In this document: in pieces, positions 33,413-44,323 of the stretch
Position numbering within the stretch: position 1 is the first letter of the stretch
Layout: every line of letters starts with the position of its first letter
Assembly: GCF_002742635.1 (NCBI RefSeq)
Contig: NZ_PEGF01000001.1
Span: 1,488,001 to 1,552,000 of the forward strand
Source of the DNA: Caulobacter sp. X
GTDB taxonomy: Bacteria; Pseudomonadota; Alphaproteobacteria; Caulobacterales; Caulobacteraceae
Direction: 5' to 3'
DNA length: 64,000 nucleotides
The notes under the pieces: generated by a model
Database searches by the model: none
Told to the model about the DNA's origin: nothing
What the model saw: the letters and a program-made list of their open reading frames with translations, nothing else
Program-made: the position numbers and the translations under genes

Positions 33413-33832
33413 ATGAGCATGCTGCTCAAGCAGGTCGCGCAGATCGGAGAGTACGGTCTTCTGACCGTGCTGGCCGCGCTGGCCGCCGTGCTGCTGTATC
33501 GCGGCCTGGCGAGCGGCCGGCTGCGCCAGTTGGTGGCCGGTCCTTACGGCGGCGGCCCCAGCCCCGCCCGCGTGCAGGCGCTGGCGATCACCCTCGCCTT
33601 CGCCGGCTACTACGTCACCGAGGGTCTGGGCGCGCTGTCGCGCGGTCAGACCAGCCTGCCGGATATCCGGCCCGAGGCGCTGTCGGCCCTGGGCGCCAGC
33701 CTGGGCGTCCATCTGGGCGGCAAGCTCTACGAACGCCCGCGTCGGGCCAGGACGACCGACAGCACCGACGACAACCAGACCCGCCGCAAACCGCCCCGCC
33801 GCCGCAAATCGGGCGGCGACGCCAAACCCTGA
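33413..33832 (+). CDS. Small membrane protein of unknown function, first of a paralogous pair
   Basis: A 139-residue protein from ATG 33413. Membrane segments lie at about 14-32 and 55-72. The tail (about 108-139) is Arg/Lys-rich. It contains the pattern R53-V-Q55 ... T60 ... P87-x2-L90 ... G94-x-S96 ... G-G-K104. The downstream 139-residue protein shows the same pattern (R86-F-Q88 ... T93 ... P115 ... G122-x-S124 ... K132), so the two look paralogous. I do not recognise the family. An 18-bp gap to the next gene implies an operon ending with a secreted nuclease. Confidence 0.65.
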   Translation: MSMLLKQVAQIGEYGLLTVLAALAAVLLYRGLASGRLRQLVAGPYGGGPSPARVQALAITLAFAGYYVTEGLGALSRGQTSLPDIRPEALSALGASLGVHLGGKLYERPRRARTTDSTDDNQTRRKPPRRRKSGGDAKP

Positions 33833-33850
33833 CCCTGACGGAGACCCGCC

Positions 33851-34270
33851 ATGCTCGCCACGCCCTGGGCCGCTCTCGCCTACATCGTCGGCATCGCCGT
33901 CGTCGTGATCATCCTCGGCTTCGCCGCGGTCGTGGTCTGGCGACTGATCACCACGAAAGGCGTGCTGGACGGCCTGATCGCCGAGCCGACCGACGCCGAG
34001 GTGGTCAAGGCCGTCACCGACGCGTTGAAGGCCGCCAATCCGGCGGCCAGCCCGAGCGAGGTGGCCACCGCCATCCGCAGCACCGCGGCCAAGGCCAGCC
34101 TGTCGCGCTTCCAGTTCCTGATCTTCACCTTCGTGGTCGCGGGGCTCTTCCTGCTGCTGTCGATCGAGGCCGGGGCCTTCGTGGAGGTGCCGCCGACGGT
34201 CCTGGGCCTGATCGGCCTCAGCGGCGGCAGCTTCGTGATCTCCAAGGGCATCTCCAACAGCAGCAATTAG
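33851..34270 (+). CDS. Small membrane protein of unknown function, second of a paralogous pair
   Basis: A 139-residue protein with a membrane helix at about 8-32 and a soluble helical part (about 40-84, Ala-rich, including TDAEVVKAVTDALKAANP). Two C-terminal hydrophobic segments follow (about 88-106 and 115-130). The C-terminal half repeats the R-x-Q ... G-x-S-G ... K pattern of the preceding protein. Upstream spacing is 18 bp, and a nuclease gene follows after 26 bp. The function is unknown. The layout would suit an envelope complex or channel working with the nuclease. Confidence 0.65.
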   Translation: MLATPWAALAYIVGIAVVVIILGFAAVVVWRLITTKGVLDGLIAEPTDAEVVKAVTDALKAANPAASPSEVATAIRSTAAKASLSRFQFLIFTFVVAGLFLLLSIEAGAFVEVPPTVLGLIGLSGGSFVISKGISNSSN

Positions 34271-34296
34271 CGGCCTCGGCCCGGGAGAGACACGCC

Positions 34297-35160
34297 ATGA
34301 TCCGCTCGCTTCTCGGCGGCGCCGTCCTCGCCGCCGCCCTGGTCGCCGGGCTCTCCTCGCCGGCGGTCGCGCAGAACGCCGCGCCCGACGGCGCTCCGAC
34401 GGCCGCCTGCCTGTCGCGGTTCACGCCCGTGGCCCTGCCGGTCCACCGGGGCGACGACGTGGCGGGCCAGCAGATCCTGATCTGCCGTCCAGGCTATGCG
34501 CTGTCGTTCAACAAGATCACCCGCAATCCCGACTGGGTCGTCGAACGCCTGACGCCCGCGGCGCTGAAGGGGACCGCCAAGCGGTCCGACAAGTTCCTGA
34601 CCGACCTCGCCGCCCAGGGCTACAGCCCTACGGCGCAGGACTACAGCGACCCCGCAAATCCGCGCGACCGGGGCCACCAGGCGCCGGCGGCCGACTTCAA
34701 GTTCAGCCAGCCCCAGACCAACGACAGCTTCTACATGACCAACATGTCGCCGCAGGTGGGCGCCGGCTTCAACCGCGCCCAGTGGCGGTTCCTAGAAGAG
34801 GATGTCCGGGCCGCGGTGCTGTGCGGCGGCCATGAGGACGTCATCGTCATCACCGGCCCGATCTATGGCTCCAGCGGAACCTGGATCGGGCGGAACAAGA
34901 CCAAGATTCTGTCGCCGGCCGCCTATTTCAAGATTCTCTACGACGTCCGGACAGGCCGGGCCGTGGGCTTCCGCCTGGACAACAAGGCCTACAAGAAGAC
35001 GCCCACCGACACCTTCATCGCCCCGATCGCGGACCTCGAGGTCGAGACCGGCCTCGACTTCTTCGCCAGCCTGTCCCGCCGCGACCAGAACCTGCTGGAG
35101 CGCCGCAAGGGCGTCTTCTGGGGCCACGGCCAGGCCTGCTCGAACACGGTGAAGGAGTAG
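34297..35160 (+). CDS. Secreted DNA/RNA non-specific endonuclease (NUC family, DRGH)
   Basis: A 287-residue protein with a signal peptide ending PAVAQ near residue 26. The catalytic motif is DRGHQAPAADF (Asp124-Arg-Gly-His127). The metal-binding Asn lies in YMTNMSPQVGAGFNRAQW, as in Serratia nuclease. The fold continues to about residue 270. It would degrade DNA and RNA in the periplasm or outside the cell. It is the third gene of a tight set after two membrane proteins. No immunity gene is apparent, and none is needed if it acts outside the cytoplasm. Confidence 0.9.
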   Translation: MIRSLLGGAVLAAALVAGLSSPAVAQNAAPDGAPTAACLSRFTPVALPVHRGDDVAGQQILICRPGYALSFNKITRNPDWVVERLTPAALKGTAKRSDKFLTDLAAQGYSPTAQDYSDPANPRDRGHQAPAADFKFSQPQTNDSFYMTNMSPQVGAGFNRAQWRFLEEDVRAAVLCGGHEDVIVITGPIYGSSGTWIGRNKTKILSPAAYFKILYDVRTGRAVGFRLDNKAYKKTPTDTFIAPIADLEVETGLDFFASLSRRDQNLLERRKGVFWGHGQACSNTVKE

Positions 35161-35247
35161 GCCGCGAAGTCCCTCCCGCCACTCTGCCGCCATCCCCTGT
35201 CAGCAGGCCCCCTAGCCGTCAGCCCCCCGCGCGCCTAACTTGGGGTC

Positions 35248-37509
<2,262 letters not shown>

Positions 37510-37513
37510 GGGC

Positions 37514-38263
37514 TTGGCGAGCGAGACGCCCAGGGGCGATCCCGCGCCCGAACCCTTCCAGGCGACCGTCGGGCGCAAGGCGCTCGGCGTGGCTCTGGCG
37601 TTCGGCCTGACCCTGCTGGGCCTGTTCGGGCTGAACGCGATCCAGACCTTGCTGGACAGGCCGAACGAAGCGGTCGTGGCCACGATCCCGGACGTCCTGC
37701 TCCTGTGGCGCGAGGAGGAGCCGTCGGCCTATTTCTGGGCCTTCTTCCTGATCGCCTTCCCGCCGCTGGCCCTGATCCCGGGCGCGTTCGGGGTCAGCCA
37801 TCGCCAGTTCCTTCCGCTGATGTCCGCGCGCAGGCGATGGGGGATCGTCGCCGCGTCCGCCGCCCTCGTGGCCGCCGGCGTCGGCGTGGGCGGCGTCTTC
37901 GGCCGCGCCGAGGTCGCCGTCGCCACGCCGTTCGGCGTCAGCTGGCTCAAGGACGGCAAGCCGCGAGAATACTGGTCCTGGGGCGCGGCGACCAGCATCG
38001 CCGCCGCCTGCGTGAAGGGCGAGAAGCCGGGCGCCTTCGCCCTCAACTACGACGTCGCCTTCCCCACCGGCCGCGAAGCCCACCTGGCCCGCCCGGAAGA
38101 CAAGATCGCCGATCTCGTTCCGCGGTTGGCGGTGCTGGATGAGCGGCTACGGGCGAGCGCCGTGCCGCGGTTCGTCAGCGTGGAGCCGGGGTGCGTGGAG
38201 CACGTCGGGCGCGAGCTCGCGCCGGCGGAGCGGGAGACGTTGCGCGGGGTGGTGGGGCGGTAG
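37514..38263 (+). CDS. Hypothetical membrane protein downstream of uvrB
   Basis: A 249-residue protein from TTG 37514, four bases after the uvrB stop, with AGGGG overlapping that stop. Three hydrophobic segments (about 24-44, 72-92, 110-130) are followed by a soluble domain with two cysteines (AAACVKGEK, EPGCVEH). There is no recognised domain. The spacing suggests co-transcription with uvrB, but nothing ties it to repair. Confidence 0.6.
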   Translation: MASETPRGDPAPEPFQATVGRKALGVALAFGLTLLGLFGLNAIQTLLDRPNEAVVATIPDVLLLWREEEPSAYFWAFFLIAFPPLALIPGAFGVSHRQFLPLMSARRRWGIVAASAALVAAGVGVGGVFGRAEVAVATPFGVSWLKDGKPREYWSWGAATSIAAACVKGEKPGAFALNYDVAFPTGREAHLARPEDKIADLVPRLAVLDERLRASAVPRFVSVEPGCVEHVGRELAPAERETLRGVVGR

Positions 38264-38409
38264 GGGCGGCCTGCGCTGCCTGCCAGTCTATTTTATCACC
38301 CCGCCGTGAAACCGCATTTCAAGGTTCAGCAGGGACAAAACCAACCCTTGCGCACAAGCGGACGTCAGCACACGATTGAGGAGAATCGTGTCGGGCGCGG
38401 GGGCTTCCA

Positions 38410-40128
38410 TTGTCTCAGTTGCATCTCAACCAAATTAAGGCTCGCATAATGGAGCGGTTTGTACCGCACACCAGCCTGCTGCGCATAAACACTCCAGAGA
38501 GCGACCCTGATCGCTTTCTTTCGAGGGCGCTGGCCGCCCTCAGCATACAAAAGTACGCCGATATCACTGAAGAAGATGCGGCGACGTCTGTGGTCGATGA
38601 TGAGAACGATGGAGGGATAGACGCTATCTATTACTCTCCACAGTCATCCACCCTCTACATATCGCAATCAAAATGGAAGAACTCTACAAACGGCGGCATC
38701 CCACTGGGCGACGTTCTAAAGTTCTGCTAAGGAATAAGAGAGCTTCTCCAATCAAATTCTAATTACTTCGGCGGTCCAATAAAAGAAAGATGGCCCGCAA
38801 TCGAAAACGCTCTAGCAGAGCTATCGCGAGTTGTCGTTATTCTGGCTTATTCGAGCGAGACACAACTGGATCCGCCACAGGAAGCCGCATTAAAAGACGT
38901 TCTTGACGAGTTTAATCAGCCAACTGAAGTCGCAACGAGGAGAACATTTACTCAGGCCGAAATACATTCCTACCTCGCGAGCGGCGTGGAGGGAGATGAG
39001 ATCGAAGAAACCCTACGCATATTTCAGTGGGGCCTAATAGAACAGCCCCATGTTGCCTACTACGGTCAAATGGCAGCAGGCGACCTCGTATCACTCTTTA
39101 ATAAGTACAACCAAAGATTATTCTCCTCAAACATTAGACAATTCCTCGGGAAGGGTGGACCCGCCAATTCCGAAATAATCCACACGGCAGTGCAGAGGCC
39201 GGACTTATTTTGGTACTTTAATAACGGCGTAACTATAATATCAAACAAGGTTAGAAAGACCGTAATAGGGGGAGCCAAGAGAGAAGTTGGAGACGTTGTC
39301 TGTAGCGGATTATCCATTGTGAATGGGGCTCAGACAATTGGATCACTATCTCAAATACAAGGAGAAAATAGTCTCGATTCCGTAATGATACCAGTTCGCG
39401 TTATATCACTTGAGAACGGCGGTCCAGATTTAGGAATCGAGATTACAAGAGCCACCAATACACAAAACCGGGTGGATAGCAGAAATTTTGTCGCTTTGAG
39501 CGCGCTTCATCAGAGGATTAGAAGAGATCTACTGATGGATGGGGTTACATATGTAATCCAACAGACAGATGTCGACGAAAAAGGCCCCAAACTGTTCGGC
39601 GTCAGCGAAGCCTTTCCCGCCATGGCGTGCGCACTAAAAAGCGTCGAGCCTACTGTCATCGCGAAGCGCGAAATTAGCAGGTTATGGGAAAATCTATCCT
39701 CATCGCTTCACAATGAGATGTTTCCCGAGAATCTCGACGCCCAGGTCGTGTGGAGAAACGTAGAAATCGCCAGGATTGTGGAAGAGGCACTCGAAGCATC
39801 AAGAACAACTGCCGATACCAGCCGCGAGAAAACCGTACTGGCCCACGGGAATAGACTAGCCTCCCATATGACATTCAGAATTTCCCAGGCATTGTCTCGA
39901 GGCGGAGATGAAGAAATACGAGAGATAGCTGACAGAGTATCGTTCTTCATGGGCGCCATCGTTGCAGACGATTACCCAAATCAATATCCCGCCGTAATAT
40001 TCAAGAACACAGAAATGTGCAAAGAAATATCTGAGAAAGTTTGCTCTCAGGTTTTGGATTCAATTAAATACGATGGAGAGGATGAGGCCTTCTCGAAGGA
40101 TAAATCAAAATCTTTCAATATCGAATGA
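38410..40128 (+). pseudogene. AIPR-family (abortive infection phage resistance) gene with an in-frame nonsense codon
   Basis: One frame runs from TTG 38410 (or ATG 38449) to TGA 40128, broken only by TAA at 38728-38730. Read through, it is about 572 residues, a normal AIPR length. The N-terminal piece shows NDGGIDAIYY then LYISQSKW, a D...QxK pattern like restriction-endonuclease folds. The C-terminal piece shows the AIPR blocks FWYFNNGVTIISNKV and SIVNGAQTIGSL. The sequence is visibly A+T-rich with many AGA and ATA codons, unlike its neighbours, so it was probably acquired by transfer. It may be inactive. A split two-polypeptide protein or stop read-through is possible but unproven. Confidence 0.85.
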
Positions 40129-40151
40129 GCGGCTAGAACTGTCGGTAAGGC

Positions 40152-40221
40152 TAGGCGCGCAATTGATTGGAGACCTCGGCGCTCCTAGCCCTACTGCATC
40201 AACGTAGCAGTTGCGCGCCTA
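40152..40221. repeat. Inverted repeat flanking a short hairpin region downstream of the AIPR gene
   Basis: TAGGCGCGCAA at 40152-40162 is the exact inverse of TTGCGCGCCTA at 40211-40221. An alternative pairing, GGCTAGG (40150-40156) with CCTAGCC (40184-40190), is also possible. It lies 23 bp after the AIPR stop. It could be a terminator-like structure or mark the edge of the imported segment. Confidence 0.6.
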
Positions 40222-40228
40222 TCCCCCC

Positions 40229-40480
40229 CTACGCCGCCACCGCCTCGCCTGGGTCGGCGACGATCTCATACCGATCATCCACCCACCGCCCCACCAGTCG
40301 GCCGGCGGCGTCGTGGATCCAGACCTCGGCTTCCCCGAAGGTCGCCCGGGCTTCGGACGCCAGGGCGCGGGCGCGGCGTTCGGCTTGGCCGCCGGTGTCG
40401 AAGAACAGGACCTCGCCTGTCGAGGCGACCTTGACGCACCATCCCCCATCGAAGGGGGAGACCACGAAGACGTTGCGCAT
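40229..40480 (-). CDS. Small DUF2188-like hypothetical protein
   Basis: An 83-residue protein with ATG at 40480 and a GGAGAG site upstream. It begins MRNVFVVSPFDGGWCVKV, then EVLFFDTGGQAERRARALA and a beta-strand WIHDAAGRLVGRW. The pattern 'V.P..GGW.V...G......F.T..EA...A' resembles DUF2188-type small proteins of unknown role. It is a single gene, with no partner evident. Confidence 0.65.
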   Translation of the reverse strand: MRNVFVVSPFDGGWCVKVASTGEVLFFDTGGQAERRARALASEARATFGEAEVWIHDAAGRLVGRWVDDRYEIVADPGEAVAA

Positions 40481-40696
40481 GGTTCTCTCCGTTCCAATGG
40501 ACGCTCGACAGCGACGGTTCGGGCGCCGGGTCCTATGACCGCTTCGTCCCGACCGGCTGGCGAGCGCTAAGAACTTAGGAGCCGATCCGACGGTTCCAAG
40601 ACCCGTCCGATGAAGCGCCGCACGGCGACTGTCCGCTTGCGGAACAGCGTTCTCCCATTCAGGGTCAGGCGGTCATTGCTTCCAGAAGGCTCCGCC

Positions 40697-41083
40697 ATGA
40701 CCGCCCGAATCCTGATCGTCGGCCAAGACCCCGACACCGTGGACTTCACCGCGCCCGGCATCCTCCCCGGCATGACCGCCGACAAGGTGCGCGCGGGGGT
40801 CGAGGCGTCCAAGGCGGCGCTGGAGGCGCTGGGCCACGCGTGCGACATCCTGCACGTGCCGCCCGTTCCCGACGTGGCCGGGAGCCAGTTGGCCGAGGCC
40901 CTGGCGGGCGCCGCCTACGACGTGGTGGTGATCGGCGCGGGCATCCGCAATCCGCCGGCCAACCTGCTTCTGCTGGAGACACTGCTCAACGGCGTCCATC
41001 GCGGCGCCCCGGGCGCGCGGATCGCCTTCAACACCCGGCCCGACGACACCGACGCCGCGGCGCTGCGCTGGCTGGGGCGGTAA
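40697..41083 (+). CDS. Hypothetical Rossmann-like small protein
   Basis: A 128-residue protein from ATG 40697 with a GAAGG site. The alternation of strands and helices (ARILIVGQDP, YDVVVIGAGIRN, ARIAFNTRPDD) suggests a flavodoxin- or Rossmann-like fold. There is no catalytic motif. It is 78 bp upstream of the flavoprotein gene and may be co-transcribed. The family is not recognised. Confidence 0.65.
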   Translation: MTARILIVGQDPDTVDFTAPGILPGMTADKVRAGVEASKAALEALGHACDILHVPPVPDVAGSQLAEALAGAAYDVVVIGAGIRNPPANLLLLETLLNGVHRGAPGARIAFNTRPDDTDAAALRWLGR

Positions 41084-41161
41084 CGGGAGAGCGGGAACCG
41101 CCGCGGCGGCGGCCCGTTCCCGCTCGGCTCTGGAGACGGCCGGGGCGCCCTGGATGACGCC

Positions 41162-42064
41162 ATGATCTCCCCCTATGCGGACCGCTACGACGCGATCGTG
41201 ATCGGCGCCGGCCCCGCCGGGCTGACGGCGGCGACCTATCTGGGCCGTTTCCACCGCAAGGCGCTGGTGCTGGACGGCGGGCCCTCGCGGGCCAGCTGGA
41301 TTCCCGAGAGCCACAACACGCCCGGCTTCCCGCACGGGGTCGGCGGCGAGGCGCTGCTGGCGCGCCTGCGCGACCAGGCCGACCGCTATGGCGCCGAGCG
41401 GCGCGCGGGCCGGGCGCGGAGCCTGGTCCGGGGCGCGGACGGCTTCGTCCTGGCCTTCGAGAGCGAGGACGCCGACACCCCCGTGACCGCGCGCGCGCCG
41501 TTCGTGCTGCTGGCGACCGGCGTGGTCGACCGGCTGCCGGCCCTGGACGGCGTGGAGGACGCGATCCGCGCCGCGCGGGTGCGGCTCTGCCCGATCTGCG
41601 ACGCCTACGAGGCGACCGGCCAGCGCATCGCCGTGCTGGGCGACAGCGAGCACGGCGCCCGCGAGGCGGCGTTCCTGACCACCTATTCGCCGGAGGTCAC
41701 CCTGCTGGACCTGAGGCCCGACGCGCCGGCCGAGGGCGACGGCGTGTTCGCGCGGCTTTCCGCGCGGCTGGCGGACATCGCGCTGGGCCCGGACGCCGTG
41801 ACGGTGAGGGACAAGGTCTTCGACTGCCTCTACCTGGCGCTGGGCTTCGACAGTCAGCAGGACCTGGCGCGGCAGGCCGGCGCGGCGCGCGACGAAGACG
41901 GCCGCCTGGTCGTCACCGCCCATCAGCAGACCTCCGTGGACGGACTCTACGCGGCCGGCGATGTCGTGCGAGGCTTGAACCAGATCGCCGTCGCCACGGC
42001 CGAGGCCGCGATCGCCGCGACCGACATCCATAACCGGCTTCGACGGGCGGAGGCTAAGCTCTAG
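41162..42064 (+). CDS. NAD(P)/FAD-dependent oxidoreductase, thioredoxin-reductase-like
   Basis: A 300-residue flavoprotein. The FAD motif GAGPAG is at 15-20. The redox-type pair CPIC (Cys143, Cys146) sits where thioredoxin reductase has its CxxC. The C-terminal FAD motif is VDGLYAAGDVVRGLNQIAVA. The NADPH-binding loop (AVLGDSEHGAREAAF) lacks the classic GxGxxA form, so the electron donor may differ. It could be a thioredoxin/ferredoxin reductase or a dithiol oxidase. The 3' end overlaps the convergent gene by four bases. Confidence 0.85.
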   Translation: MISPYADRYDAIVIGAGPAGLTAATYLGRFHRKALVLDGGPSRASWIPESHNTPGFPHGVGGEALLARLRDQADRYGAERRAGRARSLVRGADGFVLAFESEDADTPVTARAPFVLLATGVVDRLPALDGVEDAIRAARVRLCPICDAYEATGQRIAVLGDSEHGAREAAFLTTYSPEVTLLDLRPDAPAEGDGVFARLSARLADIALGPDAVTVRDKVFDCLYLALGFDSQQDLARQAGAARDEDGRLVVTAHQQTSVDGLYAAGDVVRGLNQIAVATAEAAIAATDIHNRLRRAEAKL

Positions 42065-42492
42065 AGCGCCGCCTGCGGGTCGGGCTCGCCGACGGAGCAG
42101 ATCTCGACCCACACCGCGTGCAGTTCGTTCCGGGTGTCGTTGGCCAGGGCGGCGCGGCCGTTGACGACGATGTAGGGCTGGAACTCGGCGTCGGCGCCCA
42201 GGCGAACCTCGCCGCAAACCGCGACGCGGCCTTGGCGATGCTCGATGTGCTCGTTGCGGAAGCTGACGTTGTCCCAGGTCTCCATCTGGCGCTTGACGGT
42301 CCACTGGGCGCCGCTCAGCTCCATCTGGCGGATGCGCGGCAGGGCCAGGGGCGTCTCGATCTGGGCGGACTTGGCGCTGGGGTGATAGCCGATGGCCATG
42401 AACGCCACGAAGGCCAGCAGGATCAGATAGGGCGCGATCGAGCGGACGAGCGGCGTCCGGAGCGTCGGTCCTTCCGCTATATTTCCAGCCAT
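42061..42492 (-). CDS. Single-pass membrane hypothetical protein
   Basis: A 143-residue protein with a cytoplasmic leader, one membrane helix (about 20-38) and a periplasmic beta-rich domain with two cysteines (RVAVCGEVRLG, WVEICSVG) that may pair. The segment QPYIVVNGRAALAND is reminiscent of small periplasmic domains of unknown function. There is no operon partner on its strand. The 258 bp upstream, towards the cellulose operon, contain a GAGTGT-N10-ACACTC dyad at 42635-42656. Confidence 0.6.
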   Translation of the reverse strand: MAGNIAEGPTLRTPLVRSIAPYLILLAFVAFMAIGYHPSAKSAQIETPLALPRIRQMELSGAQWTVKRQMETWDNVSFRNEHIEHRQGRVAVCGEVRLGADAEFQPYIVVNGRAALANDTRNELHAVWVEICSVGEPDPQAAL

Positions 42493-42750
42493 CGGAAATC
42501 TCCGCCTCTCGTCAAGCCAACCCGCCGGGGGGAAGGGGGCGGCTCACGTAAAACGTCGTTAACACGGACCTATGCCAAGAACCACAGCGGCCCGACCCAA
42601 AACTAGTAATATCGAGGCGGACGCGCACAGCTTTGAGTGTAATTAAAATCACACTCGCCATGAAAACGAGCACTGAAGCAGACTATATTTCAGATCAGCG
42701 TTATCTGCACGGCGACCTAATGGCGCACGGTCCAGCTTGCCGAACGCTGA

Positions 42751-43803
42751 TCAACGCTTCGCCGCCGCCTTGCCCTTTTCGCGGCGCTCGTCGGCGGCGA
42801 TCTGGCTGAGGATCAGCAGGGACGAGGAATAGTAGTCCTCGTTCTGGATCCGGGCGGTCGAGGCCTTGCCGGTCAGGGTCAGGTCCGCGACGCTGGCCAT
42901 GCCGACCGAGGCGGGGAACGGGGCGACCTCGCCGGAGCCCACGTCGATCCAGGCCGGGGCCGGCTTGCCAGCGGCGCGGAACGAGGTCCACCAGCGCTTG
43001 ACGGGATCCAGCGAGGCGTCGCCGCAGCGGCCCGACCAGCACAGATAGAGCGGCACCCGCACGGCGTCGAAGCCAAAGCGCGGCGGGCGGTCGGGATCGG
43101 TCCACATCGCGCCGGCGGTGTCGACCTTCACCCAGTCGACGGGCAGGTCGGTCGCGCCGAAGCGGGCGTCGCGAATAGCCTTCAGGGCCTGGTCGCGCAC
43201 CATCGGCCACGGCGACTTGGGCTCGCGCGCGGCGAAGGCGTCCAGGGCGGGCATGATGGCGTAGGACGGGTTGAAGATCATGCCCTGGGGGGTGACGAAG
43301 CCGTCGATCCCCGGGGCCAGCAAGGTTCGGGGTCCCTGCTTGACCAGCAGCTTGCTCAAGATCGCGCCGCGGATCTGGGCGCTGGCCTCGAGGTACTCCG
43401 GACGCTTCCACCGCTCGCCGCCGCGCAGCAGCGCCCAGGCGATCAAGAGGTCGCCGTCCAGCGCGTTGTTCGGATCCGGGGTGTGCAGGTCGCCGGCCGG
43501 GGTGTAGCGCCACTTGAACAGGCGCGTGTCCGGACGCGACAGGGTCTGGTCGGTCCAGGTCCACAGCTTCTTGAAGGTCGCCGGGTCGTCATAGGCCGTG
43601 GCCATGACCATGGCGAAGCCCTGACCTTCGGAGTGGCTGACATTGCCGTTGCCGGTGTCGACCACCCGCCCGTCGGGCTGCAGGAAGCGGGTCTTGTAGT
43701 CCGCCCAGTTGCTGGGCGTCGGCGCGGCGCACGCGCTCATGGTCATCGCCTGGAAGCCCAGGACGGCGGCCACCAGCAACATAGCCCGCCGGTTAGAAGC
43801 CAT
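42751..43803 (-). CDS. bcsZ: Periplasmic endoglucanase BcsZ (glycoside hydrolase family 8)
   Basis: A 350-residue GH8 enzyme. The signal peptide ends near SACAA. The catalytic acid lies in NVSHSEGQGFAM (Glu near residue 59), and the base or support Asp in NNALDGDLLIAWALL. NPSYAIMPALDAFA and YLCWSGRC follow. GH8 cellulases in bcs operons trim nascent beta-1,4-glucan and are needed for proper cellulose export. It is the last gene of the operon, overlapping bcsD by 11 bp. Confidence 0.94.
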   Translation of the reverse strand: MASNRRAMLLVAAVLGFQAMTMSACAAPTPSNWADYKTRFLQPDGRVVDTGNGNVSHSEGQGFAMVMATAYDDPATFKKLWTWTDQTLSRPDTRLFKWRYTPAGDLHTPDPNNALDGDLLIAWALLRGGERWKRPEYLEASAQIRGAILSKLLVKQGPRTLLAPGIDGFVTPQGMIFNPSYAIMPALDAFAAREPKSPWPMVRDQALKAIRDARFGATDLPVDWVKVDTAGAMWTDPDRPPRFGFDAVRVPLYLCWSGRCGDASLDPVKRWWTSFRAAGKPAPAWIDVGSGEVAPFPASVGMASVADLTLTGKASTARIQNEDYYSSSLLILSQIAADERREKGKAAAKR

Positions 43804-44302
43804 ACGAGAATTCCAGAACGTCGTCGCTGGCGCCCTCGCGGTGGGTGGCGGTCATTTCCGGACGGCCGCCCTGGCTTTGCATCCAGACGGTGTAGACGCC
43901 TTCCAGCAGGGCGCAGAAGGCGCGGCGCCAGTGGCCGCTGGCGTCTTCCAGATGCTGGCCCGGATAGGCGCGGTGGCGGATGGCGATGGCGCTGTCGGCC
44001 AGGGCCAGCGAGACATAGCCCCAGTCCATCTCGGCCAGGACGACGTTCAGCGAGGCTTCCAGCTCGTCCAGCGTCTTCACCGCCGGCAGGGCGACCGAGC
44101 GCGACACCCGCAGGCCGATCTGGCGATAGAAGCCCCAGGCCTCCTGGGCGCTGAAGTTCTCGAACAGCTCATCGGCCATGGCCAGCATGACGGCGCGCCA
44201 CTGGGCGCTGAACTGGCGGGCGGCCAGGTAGCGGAGGTCGGCGGTGTCGGCGACCTTGGCGGCTTCCGGCGCGGCGGCTCGGGAGGAAAGGCTCTTCAAC
44301 AT
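43793..44302 (-). CDS. bcsD: Cellulose synthase subunit BcsD
   Basis: A 169-residue protein resembling the octameric periplasmic-ring subunit of Komagataeibacter (AxCeSD). Recognisable blocks are ARQFSAQWRAVMLAMADEL, AWGFYRQIGLRVS and the C-terminal FCALLEGVYTVWMQSQG. BcsD helps organise glucan strands into crystalline ribbons, so its presence points to a class I cellulose system. It lies 21 bp after bcsC and overlaps bcsZ. Confidence 0.88.
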   Translation of the reverse strand: MLKSLSSRAAAPEAAKVADTADLRYLAARQFSAQWRAVMLAMADELFENFSAQEAWGFYRQIGLRVSRSVALPAVKTLDELEASLNVVLAEMDWGYVSLALADSAIAIRHRAYPGQHLEDASGHWRRAFCALLEGVYTVWMQSQGGRPEMTATHREGASDDVLEFSYGF

Positions 44303-44323
44303 CGGTCGTTCCTAATAGATGGC

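Noticed and set aside
35161-35247. SOS (LexA) box upstream of uvrB
   Set aside because: I searched the short gap for GTTC-N7-GTTC and found no acceptable match.
38410-40128. Two independent genes (106 and 380 codons) instead of one broken AIPR gene
   Set aside because: Both pieces are in the same frame. The 255 bp between them is open after the single TAA, and together they make one normal-length AIPR protein.
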